A stretch of DNA of 64,000 nt from Kribbibacterium absianum (GCF_030067705.1 NZ_JASJEX010000005.1:94249-158248); one strand, 5' to 3'; numbered from the stretch's first letter, positions 7,805 to 16,962 are shown. The notes: generated by a model not told the origin, from the letters alone. Program-made: numbers and translations.

Positions 7805-9483
7805 GAGGCACAAACTCCTGTCCCTGGTTGTTCGTCGATGAAAGAGGCGGCCGGGCGGTCGGCGCGGCGGGACCCGTCGCTCTGGGACGCTGGTGCCGGA
7901 GCCGTCCGTCCCGGATCCAGGACGGTCACCGAGCCCAGGATGCTGCCCACCCCCTCGGCCGCCACGGGCGCCCCGTCCACGCCGCAAAGCCGCACGTCGT
8001 CCAGCGCCAACTCGCCCACATAGGACACGTTGAGCCCGCTTCGGCACAGCTTGGGCACCCCGCAGGCCATGGCGGGCACGGACGGCTCGGCATCGTCTGC
8101 GAAGGACACCGAGACGTGCTCGAACGTCAAGCGGTCGATGGGCTGCTCGGGCAGTCCGCTGATATGGCTCGCGCAGCACTCTGCGTTGGTGGCCGTGATG
8201 TCGCGGAACGTCACCGACGCCACGCAGGGCGTGCGGTCGTCCACGGGCAGTGCCTCGCGACGTTGGACATAGTCGCTCTGACCGTCGGGGTCGCAGAAGT
8301 AGAAGGAGTTGATCACAAAGGGCGTGAGCACGCGGTCCATGGCCAGGCGCTCGAAGGTGACGTTCTCCACCACCGAGTCCTTGCCGCGGCCGCGGCGCGT
8401 CTTGACGCGCAGGCCTCGGTCCGTGCGCTGGAACACGCACTCGCGAGCGGTCACGCGGCGCACGCCGCCGGCGATCTCGCTGCCCACCACCACGGCGCCG
8501 TGCCCGTCGTGCATCGAGCAGTGCTCGATGAGAACGTCCTCGCATGGTGGCCGCAACTCGCGCGGCACCGTGGCCTTGCCGCTCTTGATGGCGATGCAGT
8601 CGTCGCCCACGTTGAAGTCGCAACCGGCCACGTGCACGCCGGAGCAGCTTTCGGGATCCAGACCGTCGGTGTTGGGCGAGTCCTTGGGGCCGTTGACCGT
8701 GAGGCAGAGAAGGTCGAGGTCGCGGCAAAGGCGCGGGTGCAGGTTCCAGCTCGGGCTGTTGTCGAACGAGAGTCCGGCGACGGTGACCCGGTCGCACTGG
8801 CTCAGGAACAGAAGGCGCGGACGCGCGGCGACGCGGATGCGCTTGGGCTCGAACCACCAGTTGTCCTCGTCGGCCGTGGCACCGCCGTCCACGAGGCCGC
8901 AGCCGCAGACCACGAGGTCCGAGCAGCGCAGGCCGGTGAGCCCCGCCGCGAACATCGGCATGTCCTCGCCCTCCCACGCGCCGAGGGCCAGGCCCGGCGC
9001 CAGATCGGGCCCCGCAGGGAGCACCGGGACACGGTCGCGGTCGTGGCACGGACGCAGCGCGGCGCCTGCGGCCAGCTCCAGCGTCATGGCGCTCTTGAGG
9101 AAAAGGGCGGTCACCGCGTAGTCGCCGGCCGGCAACAGCACGCGACCCTGCGCGGGGCACACGGCGACGGCGGCCTGAATCGCGGGCGTGTCGTCGTGGA
9201 CGCCGTCGCCCCGGGCGCCAAAGGCGTGGACGTCGAGCACCGCGGACTCCGGCTTTGTGGCGAACGCGACCGAGCAGGTCCCCGCCGGGCCGTCGACCAT
9301 CACGCGGTGCTCGGAGCCAGGCTCGAGACCGTCGACATAGAACACCGTGCGGGTAACCGGATCCCGTGGGACGCCGTCCACCACCAGCCTGGCAGGGGCA
9401 GCGAGCTCGAAACGGCCTGCTCCTTCGCCGGTCGCCTGCAGCACCGCTTCGCGCGACCCCGCCCACACCACCTCGAGGCCCAT
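7801..9483 (-). CDS. GH28 polygalacturonase (exo-type, cytoplasmic), with a repeat-encoded C-terminal tail
   Basis: This hydrolyses alpha-1,4-galacturonosyl bonds. The 560-residue protein has an N-terminal Fn3-like segment (about 1-80). A right-handed beta-helix follows with the GH28 catalytic motifs: NTDG (in DSPNTDGLDPES), the paired Asp in VGDDC, GHG in HDGHGAVVVG, and the R-x-K motif in RGLRVKTRRGRG. An Fn3 domain is typical of exo-polygalacturonosidases. There is no signal peptide, so it probably acts on imported oligomers. A 29-nt dyad element at 7884-7912 lies inside the reading frame near codons 524-534. The last 30 or so residues therefore look like an acquired tail. The start has AGGAGG upstream, and an operator-like site sits 66 nt upstream. 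Confidence 0.92.
   Translation of the reverse strand: MGLEVVWAGSREAVLQATGEGAGRFELAAPARLVVDGVPRDPVTRTVFYVDGLEPGSEHRVMVDGPAGTCSVAFATKPESAVLDVHAFGARGDGVHDDTPAIQAAVAVCPAQGRVLLPAGDYAVTALFLKSAMTLELAAGAALRPCHDRDRVPVLPAGPDLAPGLALGAWEGEDMPMFAAGLTGLRCSDLVVCGCGLVDGGATADEDNWWFEPKRIRVAARPRLLFLSQCDRVTVAGLSFDNSPSWNLHPRLCRDLDLLCLTVNGPKDSPNTDGLDPESCSGVHVAGCDFNVGDDCIAIKSGKATVPRELRPPCEDVLIEHCSMHDGHGAVVVGSEIAGGVRRVTARECVFQRTDRGLRVKTRRGRGKDSVVENVTFERLAMDRVLTPFVINSFYFCDPDGQSDYVQRREALPVDDRTPCVASVTFRDITATNAECCASHISGLPEQPIDRLTFEHVSVSFADDAEPSVPAMACGVPKLCRSGLNVSYVGELALDDVRLCGVDGAPVAAEGVGSILGSVTVLDPGRTAPAPASQSDGSRRADRPAASFIDEQPGTGVCAS
7884..7912. repeat. 29-nt dyad element inside the GH28 coding region
   Basis: The sequence has the standard spacing GGGAC-N4-GTGCC-N-GAGCC-N4-GTCCC and 29-nt length. 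It lies in frame within the C-terminal codons of the GH28 gene. Confidence 0.8.
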
Positions 9484-9548
9484 GCAGCCCTCCTGACGTC
9501 TTCGCTCGTCCTCGAACGATGCCCATTCCAGACCCCGTGAGCCGTTTT

Positions 9549-9562
9549 GTCAATCGGTTTAC
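9549..9562. promoter_or_regulatory. LacI-type operator, GH28-uxa operon
   Basis: GTCAATCGGTTTAC matches the recurring near-palindrome whose ideal form would be GTAAACCGGTTTAC. It lies 66 nt upstream of the GH28 start. Confidence 0.75.
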
Positions 9563-9860
9563 CTCCTGACGCACGGAGGGTCCGGCAAGCGCGCCGACTC
9601 GCTCCAAACGTATGGGCTGAAAGCGTGGGACCGGTTCCGCAGCATGGGCCGGGCGTGCAGAGGCTCAACGGGCATAATCACTGCCGAGGTGTTCGACCTG
9701 CACATACATCCTCAAGCTGGGCGAACCAGTGCCACACGACCGCAGGGTTTCTGTATAACCTGAAAACCCACGACCTTCGATGTCCGCAGCATTCGCAAGC
9801 AGGAGCCATTCTGCAAACGGTCGGTGGTACCGGTTTCAGCGGTTCGCCCCTGCCGATAAG

Positions 9861-9874
9861 GTAAACCGGATCTC
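9861..9874. promoter_or_regulatory. Partial LacI-type operator upstream of lacI-1
   Basis: GTAAACCGG carries a perfect left half-site, but the right half (ATCTC) is degenerate. It is about 110 nt upstream of the lacI-1 start, which would suit weak autoregulation. Confidence 0.45.
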
Positions 9875-9982
9875 CTCCGTGACGGAATCAGCGGCTATTC
9901 ATATAGTCAGCAACTAGATGGCGACCACGGACGGCACGGCCGCGCTACAGTGGAGAACACGACCCCCTGGAAGAGGATGCCC

Positions 9983-11059
9983 ATGGCCACCACCGGTAAC
10001 TCCCGCAGACGACCCACCATCAGCGACATCGCCAAGGCCGCGCACGTCTCCAAGACCACGGTGTCGCGCTTCATCAACGGCCGCACGGACGAGCTGTCTC
10101 CGGACCTGGCCGCCCGCGTCGAGGCGACCATCCGAGAGCTGGACTACCACCCGAGCGCCGTGGCCCGCAGTCTCAGGTCGCACCGGTCGTACACGGTGGG
10201 CGTGCTCGTGGCGAACATCGCGACGCCCTTCGGCACGTCGATTGTGAGCGGCGTCTCGGAGCGCCTGCGCGAGGCCGGCTACACCGCCATCGTGGTGGCG
10301 GCCGACGACTCGGCGCAGCGCCAGGGCGAGCTGGCGGACACGCTGCTCCGGCACCAGGTGGACGGACTCATCGTCAACTCCGCCACCGACAAGGACCATG
10401 ACCTCGTCCGGCTCGGCGACCGGGGCGTGCCGGTCGTGCTCGTCGACCGCGCGGTCGAGGGCGCGGACTTCGACATCGCCCTCTCCACCTACGACGCCTC
10501 GATGCGCGCCCTCGTGGAGCACTTGGCCGAGCAGGGCTTCGCGCGGGCCGCCCTCTTCACCGAGCCATTCGTGGAAGTGGGGCCGCGTCGCGACCGGCAC
10601 GAGGCCTTCTGCGCGGTCGACTGCGGGGCCTTTGGCTCGCCCGACCCCGAGGCGGACGTGTTCGTGGTGAACCCCTGGGAGCACGAGACCGTGGACGCGG
10701 CGCTCGACGAGCTGCTCGCCACCACGGACGGCCCGCCGGCCATCGTGGCGACCAACACGCTCACGCTCATCGGCGCGTTCAATGCGATCCAGCGGCGGGG
10801 CCTCTCCATGCCGCAGGACGTGGGACTGTGCGGCCCCGACGACTGGGGCTGGGCGCACCGCATGGGTTGGGACTGGCCCGAGAGCCTGGGCCCGGGAGTG
10901 ACGACGATGGTCACGCGCCCTTACAGCATGGGTTTCGCGGCGGCCGACCTGATGGTGACACGGTTGGCACAGCCAGAGCGGGCGCACGAGACGCGCGACA
11001 TTCCCACGGACGTCGTGTTCCGCGCCTCGACGCTGCTCGGCAGGGCGCAGGCCTCCTAG
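9983..11059 (+). CDS. LacI-family transcriptional regulator 1 of the uronate island
   Basis: The 358-residue protein has an N-terminal LacI helix-turn-helix (ISDIAKAAHVSKTTVSRFIN) with the hinge helix at SAVARSLRSHRS, then a periplasmic-binding-protein-like effector domain. In this family the effector is usually the pathway sugar acid, such as KDG. It is encoded divergently from the GH28-uxa operon and convergently with eda, so it sits inside the pathway it most likely controls. The start at 9983 is preferred because GAGG lies 6 nt upstream; ATGs at 9950 and 9977 are in frame but poorly placed relative to that site. Confidence 0.88.
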   Translation: MATTGNSRRRPTISDIAKAAHVSKTTVSRFINGRTDELSPDLAARVEATIRELDYHPSAVARSLRSHRSYTVGVLVANIATPFGTSIVSGVSERLREAGYTAIVVAADDSAQRQGELADTLLRHQVDGLIVNSATDKDHDLVRLGDRGVPVVLVDRAVEGADFDIALSTYDASMRALVEHLAEQGFARAALFTEPFVEVGPRRDRHEAFCAVDCGAFGSPDPEADVFVVNPWEHETVDAALDELLATTDGPPAIVATNTLTLIGAFNAIQRRGLSMPQDVGLCGPDDWGWAHRMGWDWPESLGPGVTTMVTRPYSMGFAAADLMVTRLAQPERAHETRDIPTDVVFRASTLLGRAQAS

Positions 11060-11074
11060 CCATCGACCCGCACC

Positions 11075-11103
11075 GGGACACTGGTGCCCGGCACATGTGT
11101 CCC
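11075..11103. repeat. 29-nt dyad element between convergent lacI-1 and eda
   Basis: The standard 29-nt element starts 15 nt after the lacI-1 stop and ends 2 nt from the eda stop. With no other stem-loop here, it is the only candidate terminator for both genes. Confidence 0.85.
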
Positions 11104-11105
11104 TG

Positions 11106-11729
11106 TCACAGCCCGGCGGCCTTCGCCTCCCGGCAGAGTTGCGACACGCGCGCCCAGTCGCCCTCGGCAAGCGCGTCGGCCGGCGTGAGCCATGTGCCGC
11201 CCACACAGAGCACGTTGGGTTGCGACAGGTACTCGGCCTCGTTGCTTGGGCGCACGCCCCCGGTGCACATGAAGCGCACATCCGAGAAGGGGCCGGACAA
11301 CGCCTTGAGGAACGTCGGCCCACCTAGCACGGACGCCGGGAACAGCTTGAGCACCGTGAGCCCTTGCGCCTTCGCCGCCATCACCTCGGACGGCGTGTCG
11401 ACACCCGGGATCACCGGCACGTCGTGGTACTGGCACCAGGCCACGGTGCCCGGGTCGTAGCCGGGCGCCACGACGAAGCGCGCGCCAGCCTCCACGGCCC
11501 GGCGTGCCATGTCCGGGTTCAGCACGGTGCCCGCGCCCACGAGAAAGTCCGGGAGCGCCTCCGCGATGCGCGCGATGGCCTCGACTGCCGCGTCCGTGCG
11601 GAACGTCACCTCCGCCGCCGGAAGCCCGCCGGCCGCCAGTGCCTCGGCCACGGCCACGGCCTGGCCCGGGTCCTCGATCGTCACAACGGGCACCACCCGC
11701 AGCGATGCCAGCTCTTCGATCACATCCAT
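11106..11729 (-). CDS. eda: KDPG/KHG aldolase
   Basis: The enzyme cleaves 2-keto-3-deoxy-6-phosphogluconate into pyruvate and glyceraldehyde-3-phosphate. The 207-residue TIM-barrel protein has the catalytic Glu in AAEVTFRT and the Schiff-base Lys in VLKLFPASVLGG. The phosphate-binding stretch CTGGVRPSN follows. It lies just downstream of kdgK on the same strand (45 nt between stop and start), so the two form the final phosphorylation-cleavage pair of the uronate pathway. Confidence 0.95.
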   Translation of the reverse strand: MDVIEELASLRVVPVVTIEDPGQAVAVAEALAAGGLPAAEVTFRTDAAVEAIARIAEALPDFLVGAGTVLNPDMARRAVEAGARFVVAPGYDPGTVAWCQYHDVPVIPGVDTPSEVMAAKAQGLTVLKLFPASVLGGPTFLKALSGPFSDVRFMCTGGVRPSNEAEYLSQPNVLCVGGTWLTPADALAEGDWARVSQLCREAKAAGL

Positions 11730-11774
11730 AGTTCCGTTGCCCTCTCTCTTCTCGGCAGGTCGGGACCCGACCCG

Positions 11775-12788
11775 CTAGGCGGCCGTCTCCTCATGAGTCC
11801 CTGCGTCCAGCGACGCCCGCGGAGCTGCCCCCATGAACGCGGCCAGCTCCTCTCGGGTGGGCAGCCCGTCGTTGTCGCCACGTCGCGTCACCTGCAGCGC
11901 GCCGATGGCACATCCGCGCGCCGCAGCGTCGGCCGAGCCCAGCCCTTCTGCCAGCGCGGACACCGCGCCGGCGGCGAACCCGTCGCCCGCGCCCACCGTG
12001 TCCACCACGCGGGGCACCTCATAGCCCGGCACGTAGCCCTCGGACCCGTCCCGCGACACCCAATAGGCCCCTGCGGGTCCCAGCTTGATAATCGCGAGGG
12101 ACGCGCCGAGCCCCAGCCAGCGACGTCCGGCCTCCTCGGGATCGGCCGTACCGAGTAGCACCTCGCACTCGCCAATGCCCGGCAGCACGACGTCCGCGAG
12201 ACCGCCCAACGTCTGCAGCGTGTCCTGCATGAGGCTCGAGCTGTTCCAGAGCGACGGCCGCACGTTGGGGTCGAACGTGACGCGCGCGCCCGCCGCGCGC
12301 CCCCTGATGGCCAATTCGTAGGCGGCCTCACGGCAGCTGGCAGAGAGCGCAGGCAGAATGCCCGTCAGATGGATCGTGTGGTAGTCGCCCAGGTCGAGCG
12401 CGTCCACGTCCGTCGGCGAGAGCGCCGACGCGGCGGATCCGGTGCGGTAGTAGTAGATGTCCGGGTCGCCATGCTTCGCCAGACCCTTGAGCATGGAACC
12501 CGTGGGGCGCGTCGCATCGCGCGCCACGCGCGCCGTCGAGACGCCCTTCTCCCCCATCGCCGCCAGCACCGCGTCGCCAAAGGGGTCCGTGCCGAGGCGT
12601 GTGAGGTACTCGGCCTCGTGACCCAGGCGCGTGAGGCCCACCGCCACGTTGAGCTCGGCGCCGGCGAGCCCCTGGCTCCACGCGCCCACCGAGGCGAGCG
12701 GCCCCTCCTGCTGGGCCATCAGAAGCGCCAGGGGCTCCCCGGCCAAGAGGAAGCGCTGGGATCGAACGGACGCAGCTGCCTGGTCCAT
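11775..12788 (-). CDS. kdgK: 2-keto-3-deoxygluconate kinase, PfkB family
   Basis: KdgK phosphorylates KDG with ATP. The 337-residue protein has the PfkB substrate-binding region near GAELNVAVGLTRLG and the ATP/catalytic motif DTVGAGDGFAAGAVS with the catalytic Asp. Pairing with eda makes KDG the most likely substrate among ribokinase-fold sugars. The start has AAAGGA nine nt upstream. A perfect-core operator at 12857-12870 lies 68 nt upstream of the start codon. Confidence 0.93.
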   Translation of the reverse strand: MDQAAASVRSQRFLLAGEPLALLMAQQEGPLASVGAWSQGLAGAELNVAVGLTRLGHEAEYLTRLGTDPFGDAVLAAMGEKGVSTARVARDATRPTGSMLKGLAKHGDPDIYYYRTGSAASALSPTDVDALDLGDYHTIHLTGILPALSASCREAAYELAIRGRAAGARVTFDPNVRPSLWNSSSLMQDTLQTLGGLADVVLPGIGECEVLLGTADPEEAGRRWLGLGASLAIIKLGPAGAYWVSRDGSEGYVPGYEVPRVVDTVGAGDGFAAGAVSALAEGLGSADAAARGCAIGALQVTRRGDNDGLPTREELAAFMGAAPRASLDAGTHEETAA

Positions 12789-12856
12789 GGTGGCCGTCCT
12801 TTCTCGACGAATCGGAGTGCCTTCTGGTACCTATGGAACTCCCGTCGATTCTGTTA

Positions 12857-12870
12857 GTCAACCGGTTTGC
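12857..12870. promoter_or_regulatory. LacI-type operator, kdgK-eda
   Basis: GTCAACCGGTTTGC has a symmetric AACCGGTT core and is placed 68 nt upstream of kdgK. Confidence 0.78.
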
Positions 12871-12914
12871 CTACCGATTCACGCCGGAATCGGTACCAAG
12901 TTCCGCAGAACAGA

Positions 12915-12954
12915 AGGGCACGGGCGCCCCATCCAAGGCAGGCGTCCGTGCCCT
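12915..12954 (-). terminator. Stem-loop terminator of the gph-GH105-epimerase operon
   Basis: AGGGCACGGGCGCC at 12915-12928 pairs with 12941-12954 with one mismatch. It lies 8 nt beyond the epimerase stop. On the minus strand a weak T-rich stretch follows. Confidence 0.65.
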
Positions 12955-12961
12955 GTGCGTC

Positions 12962-13819
12962 TTACCGGCTTTGCAAGTAGGAAAGGCAGCCCCGCACGGT
13001 GTCCGGCGTCGAGGCCTCGGCCACGCACTGAATCCAGGGCTTCTGGTCGCGCGCCCAGGCAACGACGGTCCCATAGTCGTAGCAGCCGGTCACACCGGGG
13101 CCCGTGCAGACCAGCGCCCCCGGCCGCCGCTGTTCCGGGACGACGAAGTCCTTGGCATGCAGTACCAGCACGTTCTCGCCGCAGAGGCGCTCCATACGCT
13201 CCGCCATCGACTGTTGGTACTCCACGTCGCACGCCAGCGAGGGGTCCAGCTGTGCCACCGGGTCCCAGATCACGCCCAGGACCGGCGACGACACCTCCTC
13301 CAGCACCCGCGCGCACCGTTCCGGCGTGTGCACCGTCTCGCCCCAGCCGGGCTCGATGGCAAAGGTCACGCCGACCTGCTCAGCGATCCTGCACGCCAGC
13401 GATAGGCCGGCCGAGAACCGCTCGAGCGCAGCCTCGCCATGGCGCTCATCGGTCAACCGGTTCTCCACGTTGGGTCGTCCGGTCTCCGTGCCCACCACGC
13501 AACCTCCGAGCCACGCGGCGAACCGCAGGCACGCGGCATACTCGGCCAGCTCCTCGGCCAAGGCGGCGTCGTCCGGCACGGCCAGGTTCCGGTAGCAGCC
13601 GAACACGGCCACCCTCACGCCGGCCTCGTCGCACGTCTCGCGCAGATGGGCCGCCAGCCCAGGCGTCAGGCATTCGCGCCCGCATCCGCAGGCGGCGTAC
13701 ACGGCTTTGGACGCCAGGTGGATGCAGGAGAACCCCAGCTTCCCCGCCAGCCGGATGCGCTCCTCGAGCGTCCCTTCCGGCAGGTCGTGCAGCCGCACGC
13801 CCCAGCTCAGCTCCCCCAT
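12962..13819 (-). CDS. Sugar phosphate isomerase/epimerase, xylose-isomerase-like TIM barrel
   Basis: This 285-residue protein matches the AP-endonuclease-2/xylose isomerase-like fold. Candidate metal ligands are seen in FAIEPGWGE, GVIWDPVAQLDP and LHAKDF, the usual E, D, H, E order. It starts 3 nt after the GH105 stop, so it is the last gene of the gph-GH105-epimerase operon. In pectin loci such enzymes act on keto-sugar acids or epimerise rhamnose-derived sugars; the substrate here cannot be named. Confidence 0.8.
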   Translation of the reverse strand: MGELSWGVRLHDLPEGTLEERIRLAGKLGFSCIHLASKAVYAACGCGRECLTPGLAAHLRETCDEAGVRVAVFGCYRNLAVPDDAALAEELAEYAACLRFAAWLGGCVVGTETGRPNVENRLTDERHGEAALERFSAGLSLACRIAEQVGVTFAIEPGWGETVHTPERCARVLEEVSSPVLGVIWDPVAQLDPSLACDVEYQQSMAERMERLCGENVLVLHAKDFVVPEQRRPGALVCTGPGVTGCYDYGTVVAWARDQKPWIQCVAEASTPDTVRGCLSYLQSR

Positions 13820-13822
13820 GGC

Positions 13823-15070
13823 TCACACCGCTTTGCTCGACCGCGCCACCGGCGTCCCGTGGGGCTCATAGCCGCCAAAGGGGTCCAGCAGCGAGCAGGA
13901 CGCGGCCGGCGACGTCGGGTCGCACAGACCCGCCAGCTGGTCGTGCCGCATGGTCTCGATGTACGCCAACACGAGGGGCGCCACGCCCTTGGCGTCGTTC
14001 TTCACCACGGGCTCGCGCATGTAGTACTCGAACGTGCCCTCGCGGTGCCCGGTGTTGCCCAGACCGGCCACGAGGCAGATGCTGCTCAGCTCCAGCTCGC
14101 CGTCGGTCTCGGTCAGACAGGTGCGGCAGATGCCGTCGAACGTCTCGCGCCCCAGGTCGAACATCCCCTCGTCGAGGATCCCCAGCCGCGCGCCCTTCAT
14201 CATCGCGTTGGCAAAGATCGCCGACCCCGAGGTCTCCAGGTAGTTGGGCTCGATGTTCGGCAGGTTGATCACCTGGTGCCACATGCCCGTCGCGGGGTCG
14301 CGGTAGGGCAGCATCGCGTCCACCAGCTCGGCGAGCATCTGGCGCAGCGTGTCCTTCTCGGTGGACATGCTCGGCGGCATGAGCTCCCAGGTGTCCACGA
14401 GCGCCATCGCGAACCAACCCTCGGCGCGCAGCCAGAAGCTCGACGAGAGCCCCGTCACGGGGTCGCACCAGAACTGCTTGCGCGAGGAGTCGTAGGCGTG
14501 GTGGTAGAGGCCGTTGCGCGCGTCGCGCATGAGGTCGCGCACGACACAGAACTGGTGAAAGGAGTCCGAACAGGCGCGCCGCTCGTTGAAGGCCAGCTCG
14601 TACTGCATGTAGAACGGCTGCGCCATGTACATGCCGTCGAGCCAGATCTGGTTGGGATAGATGGCCTTGTGCCAGAACACGCCCTCCTTGGTGCGCGGCT
14701 GGCCCAGCAGCTGCCCGTAGATGCGGTCCATGGCCAGGCGGTACTTCTCCTTGCCCGTGAGGCCGTGGAGCAGAAAGAGCGTCTTGCCGGCATTGACGTT
14801 GTCGAGGTTGTACTCCTCGGGGTCGTAGCCGTCGATGGCCCCGTCGTCGCCCACGAAATGGTCGATGAACGCGTCGGCGTAGTCGCGGTAGTCCTGCCGG
14901 CCGGTGATGTCCGAGAGCTCGAGCAGCGCCTTGATCATGCAGCCGTCGATGTAGTTCCAAGTGTTCTGACCGCCCGCGCGGGCCTTCTCGATGTTCCAGG
15001 CCGGCGCCTCGGGCGTCGAGCGGTCCAACAGTTGCTCGATGTAGATGTCGAGAATCGCGTTGCACCCCAT
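13823..15070 (-). CDS. GH105 unsaturated rhamnogalacturonyl/galacturonyl hydrolase (YteR-like)
   Basis: The enzyme releases 4-deoxy-hexenuronic acid from the non-reducing end of pectin-lyase products. The 415-residue (alpha/alpha)6-barrel protein carries the catalytic signature WLDGMYMAQPF with D145, matching the catalytic Asp of YteR. It also has FWLRAEGWFAMALVD and ETSGSAIFANA, which are typical of the family. No signal peptide is present, so it is cytoplasmic. Its product would feed DhuI and KduD. The start at 15070 has GGAGG 6 nt upstream. An intercistronic hairpin separates it from the transporter gene. Confidence 0.9.
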   Translation of the reverse strand: MGCNAILDIYIEQLLDRSTPEAPAWNIEKARAGGQNTWNYIDGCMIKALLELSDITGRQDYRDYADAFIDHFVGDDGAIDGYDPEEYNLDNVNAGKTLFLLHGLTGKEKYRLAMDRIYGQLLGQPRTKEGVFWHKAIYPNQIWLDGMYMAQPFYMQYELAFNERRACSDSFHQFCVVRDLMRDARNGLYHHAYDSSRKQFWCDPVTGLSSSFWLRAEGWFAMALVDTWELMPPSMSTEKDTLRQMLAELVDAMLPYRDPATGMWHQVINLPNIEPNYLETSGSAIFANAMMKGARLGILDEGMFDLGRETFDGICRTCLTETDGELELSSICLVAGLGNTGHREGTFEYYMREPVVKNDAKGVAPLVLAYIETMRHDQLAGLCDPTSPAASCSLLDPFGGYEPHGTPVARSSKAV

Positions 15071-15101
15071 GGGTGTCCTCCCTCGCACGGGTCTTCCGAA
15101 A

Positions 15102-15131
15102 GGCCCGCCGGGAGCATCGTCCCGACGGGCC
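15102..15131 (-). terminator. Intercistronic hairpin between transporter and GH105 genes
   Basis: GGCCCGCCGGGA at 15102-15113 pairs with 15120-15131 with one mismatch and a 6-nt loop. There is no T-tract, so it may be an mRNA processing or stabilising hairpin or a partial terminator that lowers enzyme expression relative to the transporter. Confidence 0.55.
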
Positions 15132-15143
15132 GCATGCGCCGCC

Positions 15144-16817
15144 TTACACGGCCTTCTTGGTGCTCGGCTCCAGCTGGTCCATCGCGTCGCCCTGGAACTG
15201 CTCGTCCAAGAACTGTCCCGGCTCGCCCTTCGCCGCACCGAAGCTCATGGCCATGCGGGCGGGCATCTCCTCACGGATGCGCTTGAGCTCCTCGGGCGTG
15301 TGGTAGCCGACGGTGTTGTGACCGAAGCACAGCTCGTACTGGACGCCGGACAGCTGCTCGCAGACGCGCTTGACCTCCGGGTCCACGTCCTCCATGCGGC
15401 CGCCCTCCTGCAGCACGCGCTTGGCCTCCCGCTGGACGATCTTGTCGGTGTCGCGGTCGAGCTTCATGAGCTTGGCGGAGACCATGCCGAGCAGGGACAG
15501 GCCGCAGACGCCCACGATCAGCACGCCGAGGATGGCCGTGGACACGGTGGCCGGCTGGGTCACGTCGCCGGAGGTGCCGCTCACGTAGCCGGCGACGGAG
15601 AGCACCATGCCGAGAATGGCGACCACGGCGGAGTTGATGAGCTTGCCGCAGAAGTGCATGGCGGCCGAGAAGTTGCCCTCGCGACGGCGCCCCGTGACCA
15701 CCTCGTCCACGTCGGCTACGAACAGGTAGGCCTGCCAGGGGATGTAGTACACGGCGCCGGTGCCCAGGCCGAAGACCACGACGATGGACGTGATGGCGAT
15801 GAAGCCGGCCGTGGTGGAGGCGTCCACACCGCCCACGACGGCGAGCACGTAGGCCAGGGTGGCGACGATGACGACGCCCTCGGCGACCATGTACGGCTTG
15901 CGGAACCCCTTCTTGGCCACGACGCCCATCACGGCGAGCGTGGACACGAGCTGCAGGATCGAGCTCATGGAGGACCACGCGGAGGCGTTGGCCTTGGGGA
16001 GCATCAGGCAATAGAGGACGAAGTAGGAGAACGTCGAGGTGAAGAGCCACTCGGCGCCAAAGCCGAAGAGGTACATGCCGAGCAGGTGGCGGAACGTCTT
16101 GATGCGGAGGGTGGAGCCGAGGTCCACGAACATCTTCTTGACGCCCTCGATCGGCGACTCGACCCGCTCCATCGTGGACTCGTCCACCGGGCGCTCCCAG
16201 GTGGTGAGGTAGACAAAGAGCATGGCGGCGGCCATCAGGACGCCGAAGGCGCAGCCCATGATGAAGAACGCCTGGGGGTTGTCGTTACCAAAGACGAGGA
16301 AGAACACGCCCGGCAGGGCGGCGGTCAAAAAGCCGGCGACCTTGCCGATGGAGGCGCGAAGGCCCGCCAGGTACGTGCGCTCGTCGTAGTCCTCGGTCAT
16401 CTCGGCCGGGAGCGCGTCGTAGGGGATCATCACCATCGTGTACATCGCGTTGTAGAGGATGTAGACGAGGAAGTAGTACGCGAAGCCATTGGGCACGACG
16501 ACCCACATCATCGGGTTGAGCAGACCGAGCACCGGAATGGCCAGCAGGATGAAGAAGCGACGGCGCCCGAACGTGCGGCCGAGCCAGGTGTTGTTGAACG
16601 CGTCGGTGATGAAGCCGCAGAACGGGTTCAAGAAGGTGTCCACCAAGAGCGCCGACGAGTAGATGAGCGTCGCCTCGGGCATCGAGAGGCCGGCGTACTG
16701 GGTGTAGAAGATCACGAGCCAGGCGTTGGAGATGGCGAGCGCCCCCGAGCCCACGAGGTTGCCAGAGCCGTAACCCAGCCGCGTGAGCCAGGTCACCTTC
16801 TTGTCTTTCCGTGACAT
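15144..16817 (-). CDS. GPH-family (glycoside-pentoside-hexuronide) cation symporter
   Basis: This membrane transporter is expected to import uronides or oligogalacturonides with a cation. The 557-residue protein opens with the GPH pattern TRLGYGSGNLVGSGALAISN. About 12 hydrophobic segments follow, along with the family loops TDAFNNTWLGRTFGRRR and DALPAEMTEDYDERTYL. It is longer than usual (450-480) because of a hydrophilic C-terminal tail of about 80 residues. It is first in an operon with GH105 and the epimerase; an operator-like site is 146 nt upstream. The start has AAGGAA upstream. Confidence 0.9.
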   Translation of the reverse strand: MSRKDKKVTWLTRLGYGSGNLVGSGALAISNAWLVIFYTQYAGLSMPEATLIYSSALLVDTFLNPFCGFITDAFNNTWLGRTFGRRRFFILLAIPVLGLLNPMMWVVVPNGFAYYFLVYILYNAMYTMVMIPYDALPAEMTEDYDERTYLAGLRASIGKVAGFLTAALPGVFFLVFGNDNPQAFFIMGCAFGVLMAAAMLFVYLTTWERPVDESTMERVESPIEGVKKMFVDLGSTLRIKTFRHLLGMYLFGFGAEWLFTSTFSYFVLYCLMLPKANASAWSSMSSILQLVSTLAVMGVVAKKGFRKPYMVAEGVVIVATLAYVLAVVGGVDASTTAGFIAITSIVVVFGLGTGAVYYIPWQAYLFVADVDEVVTGRRREGNFSAAMHFCGKLINSAVVAILGMVLSVAGYVSGTSGDVTQPATVSTAILGVLIVGVCGLSLLGMVSAKLMKLDRDTDKIVQREAKRVLQEGGRMEDVDPEVKRVCEQLSGVQYELCFGHNTVGYHTPEELKRIREEMPARMAMSFGAAKGEPGQFLDEQFQGDAMDQLEPSTKKAV

Positions 16818-16962
16818 GGGATTCCTTTCTCCCAGGCCGCTCGGCGGCCGGTCTTACCCTACGGGAAATGTGGGGAGCCTGCGAAGAGGGCGTGCGCGAC
16901 CCCCGGGAGCGCCCGCGTCCGTTCCTCCGGCAACTCGTATGACAGTCCTTTTCTCCCGAGAA

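Larger units (their letters stand above)
9484..9982. other. Divergent control region between the GH28-uxa operon and lacI-1
   Basis: No gene is seen. The region contains an operator-like site at 9549-9562 serving the GH28 operon and a second partial site at 9861-9874 before lacI-1. A small hairpin at 9745-9769 pairs GGGTTT with AAACCC. Base composition around 9690-9900 is less GC-rich than in neighbouring genes, as expected for promoters. No clear -35/-10 pair could be assigned with confidence. Confidence 0.6.

Noticed and set aside
7805..9607. Apparent fusion of UxaC to a long N-terminal region
   Set aside because: The upstream part is Arg/Gly-rich shadow of GH28. The uxaC start at 7804 has ATGA coupling, a ribosome site and the family N-terminus.
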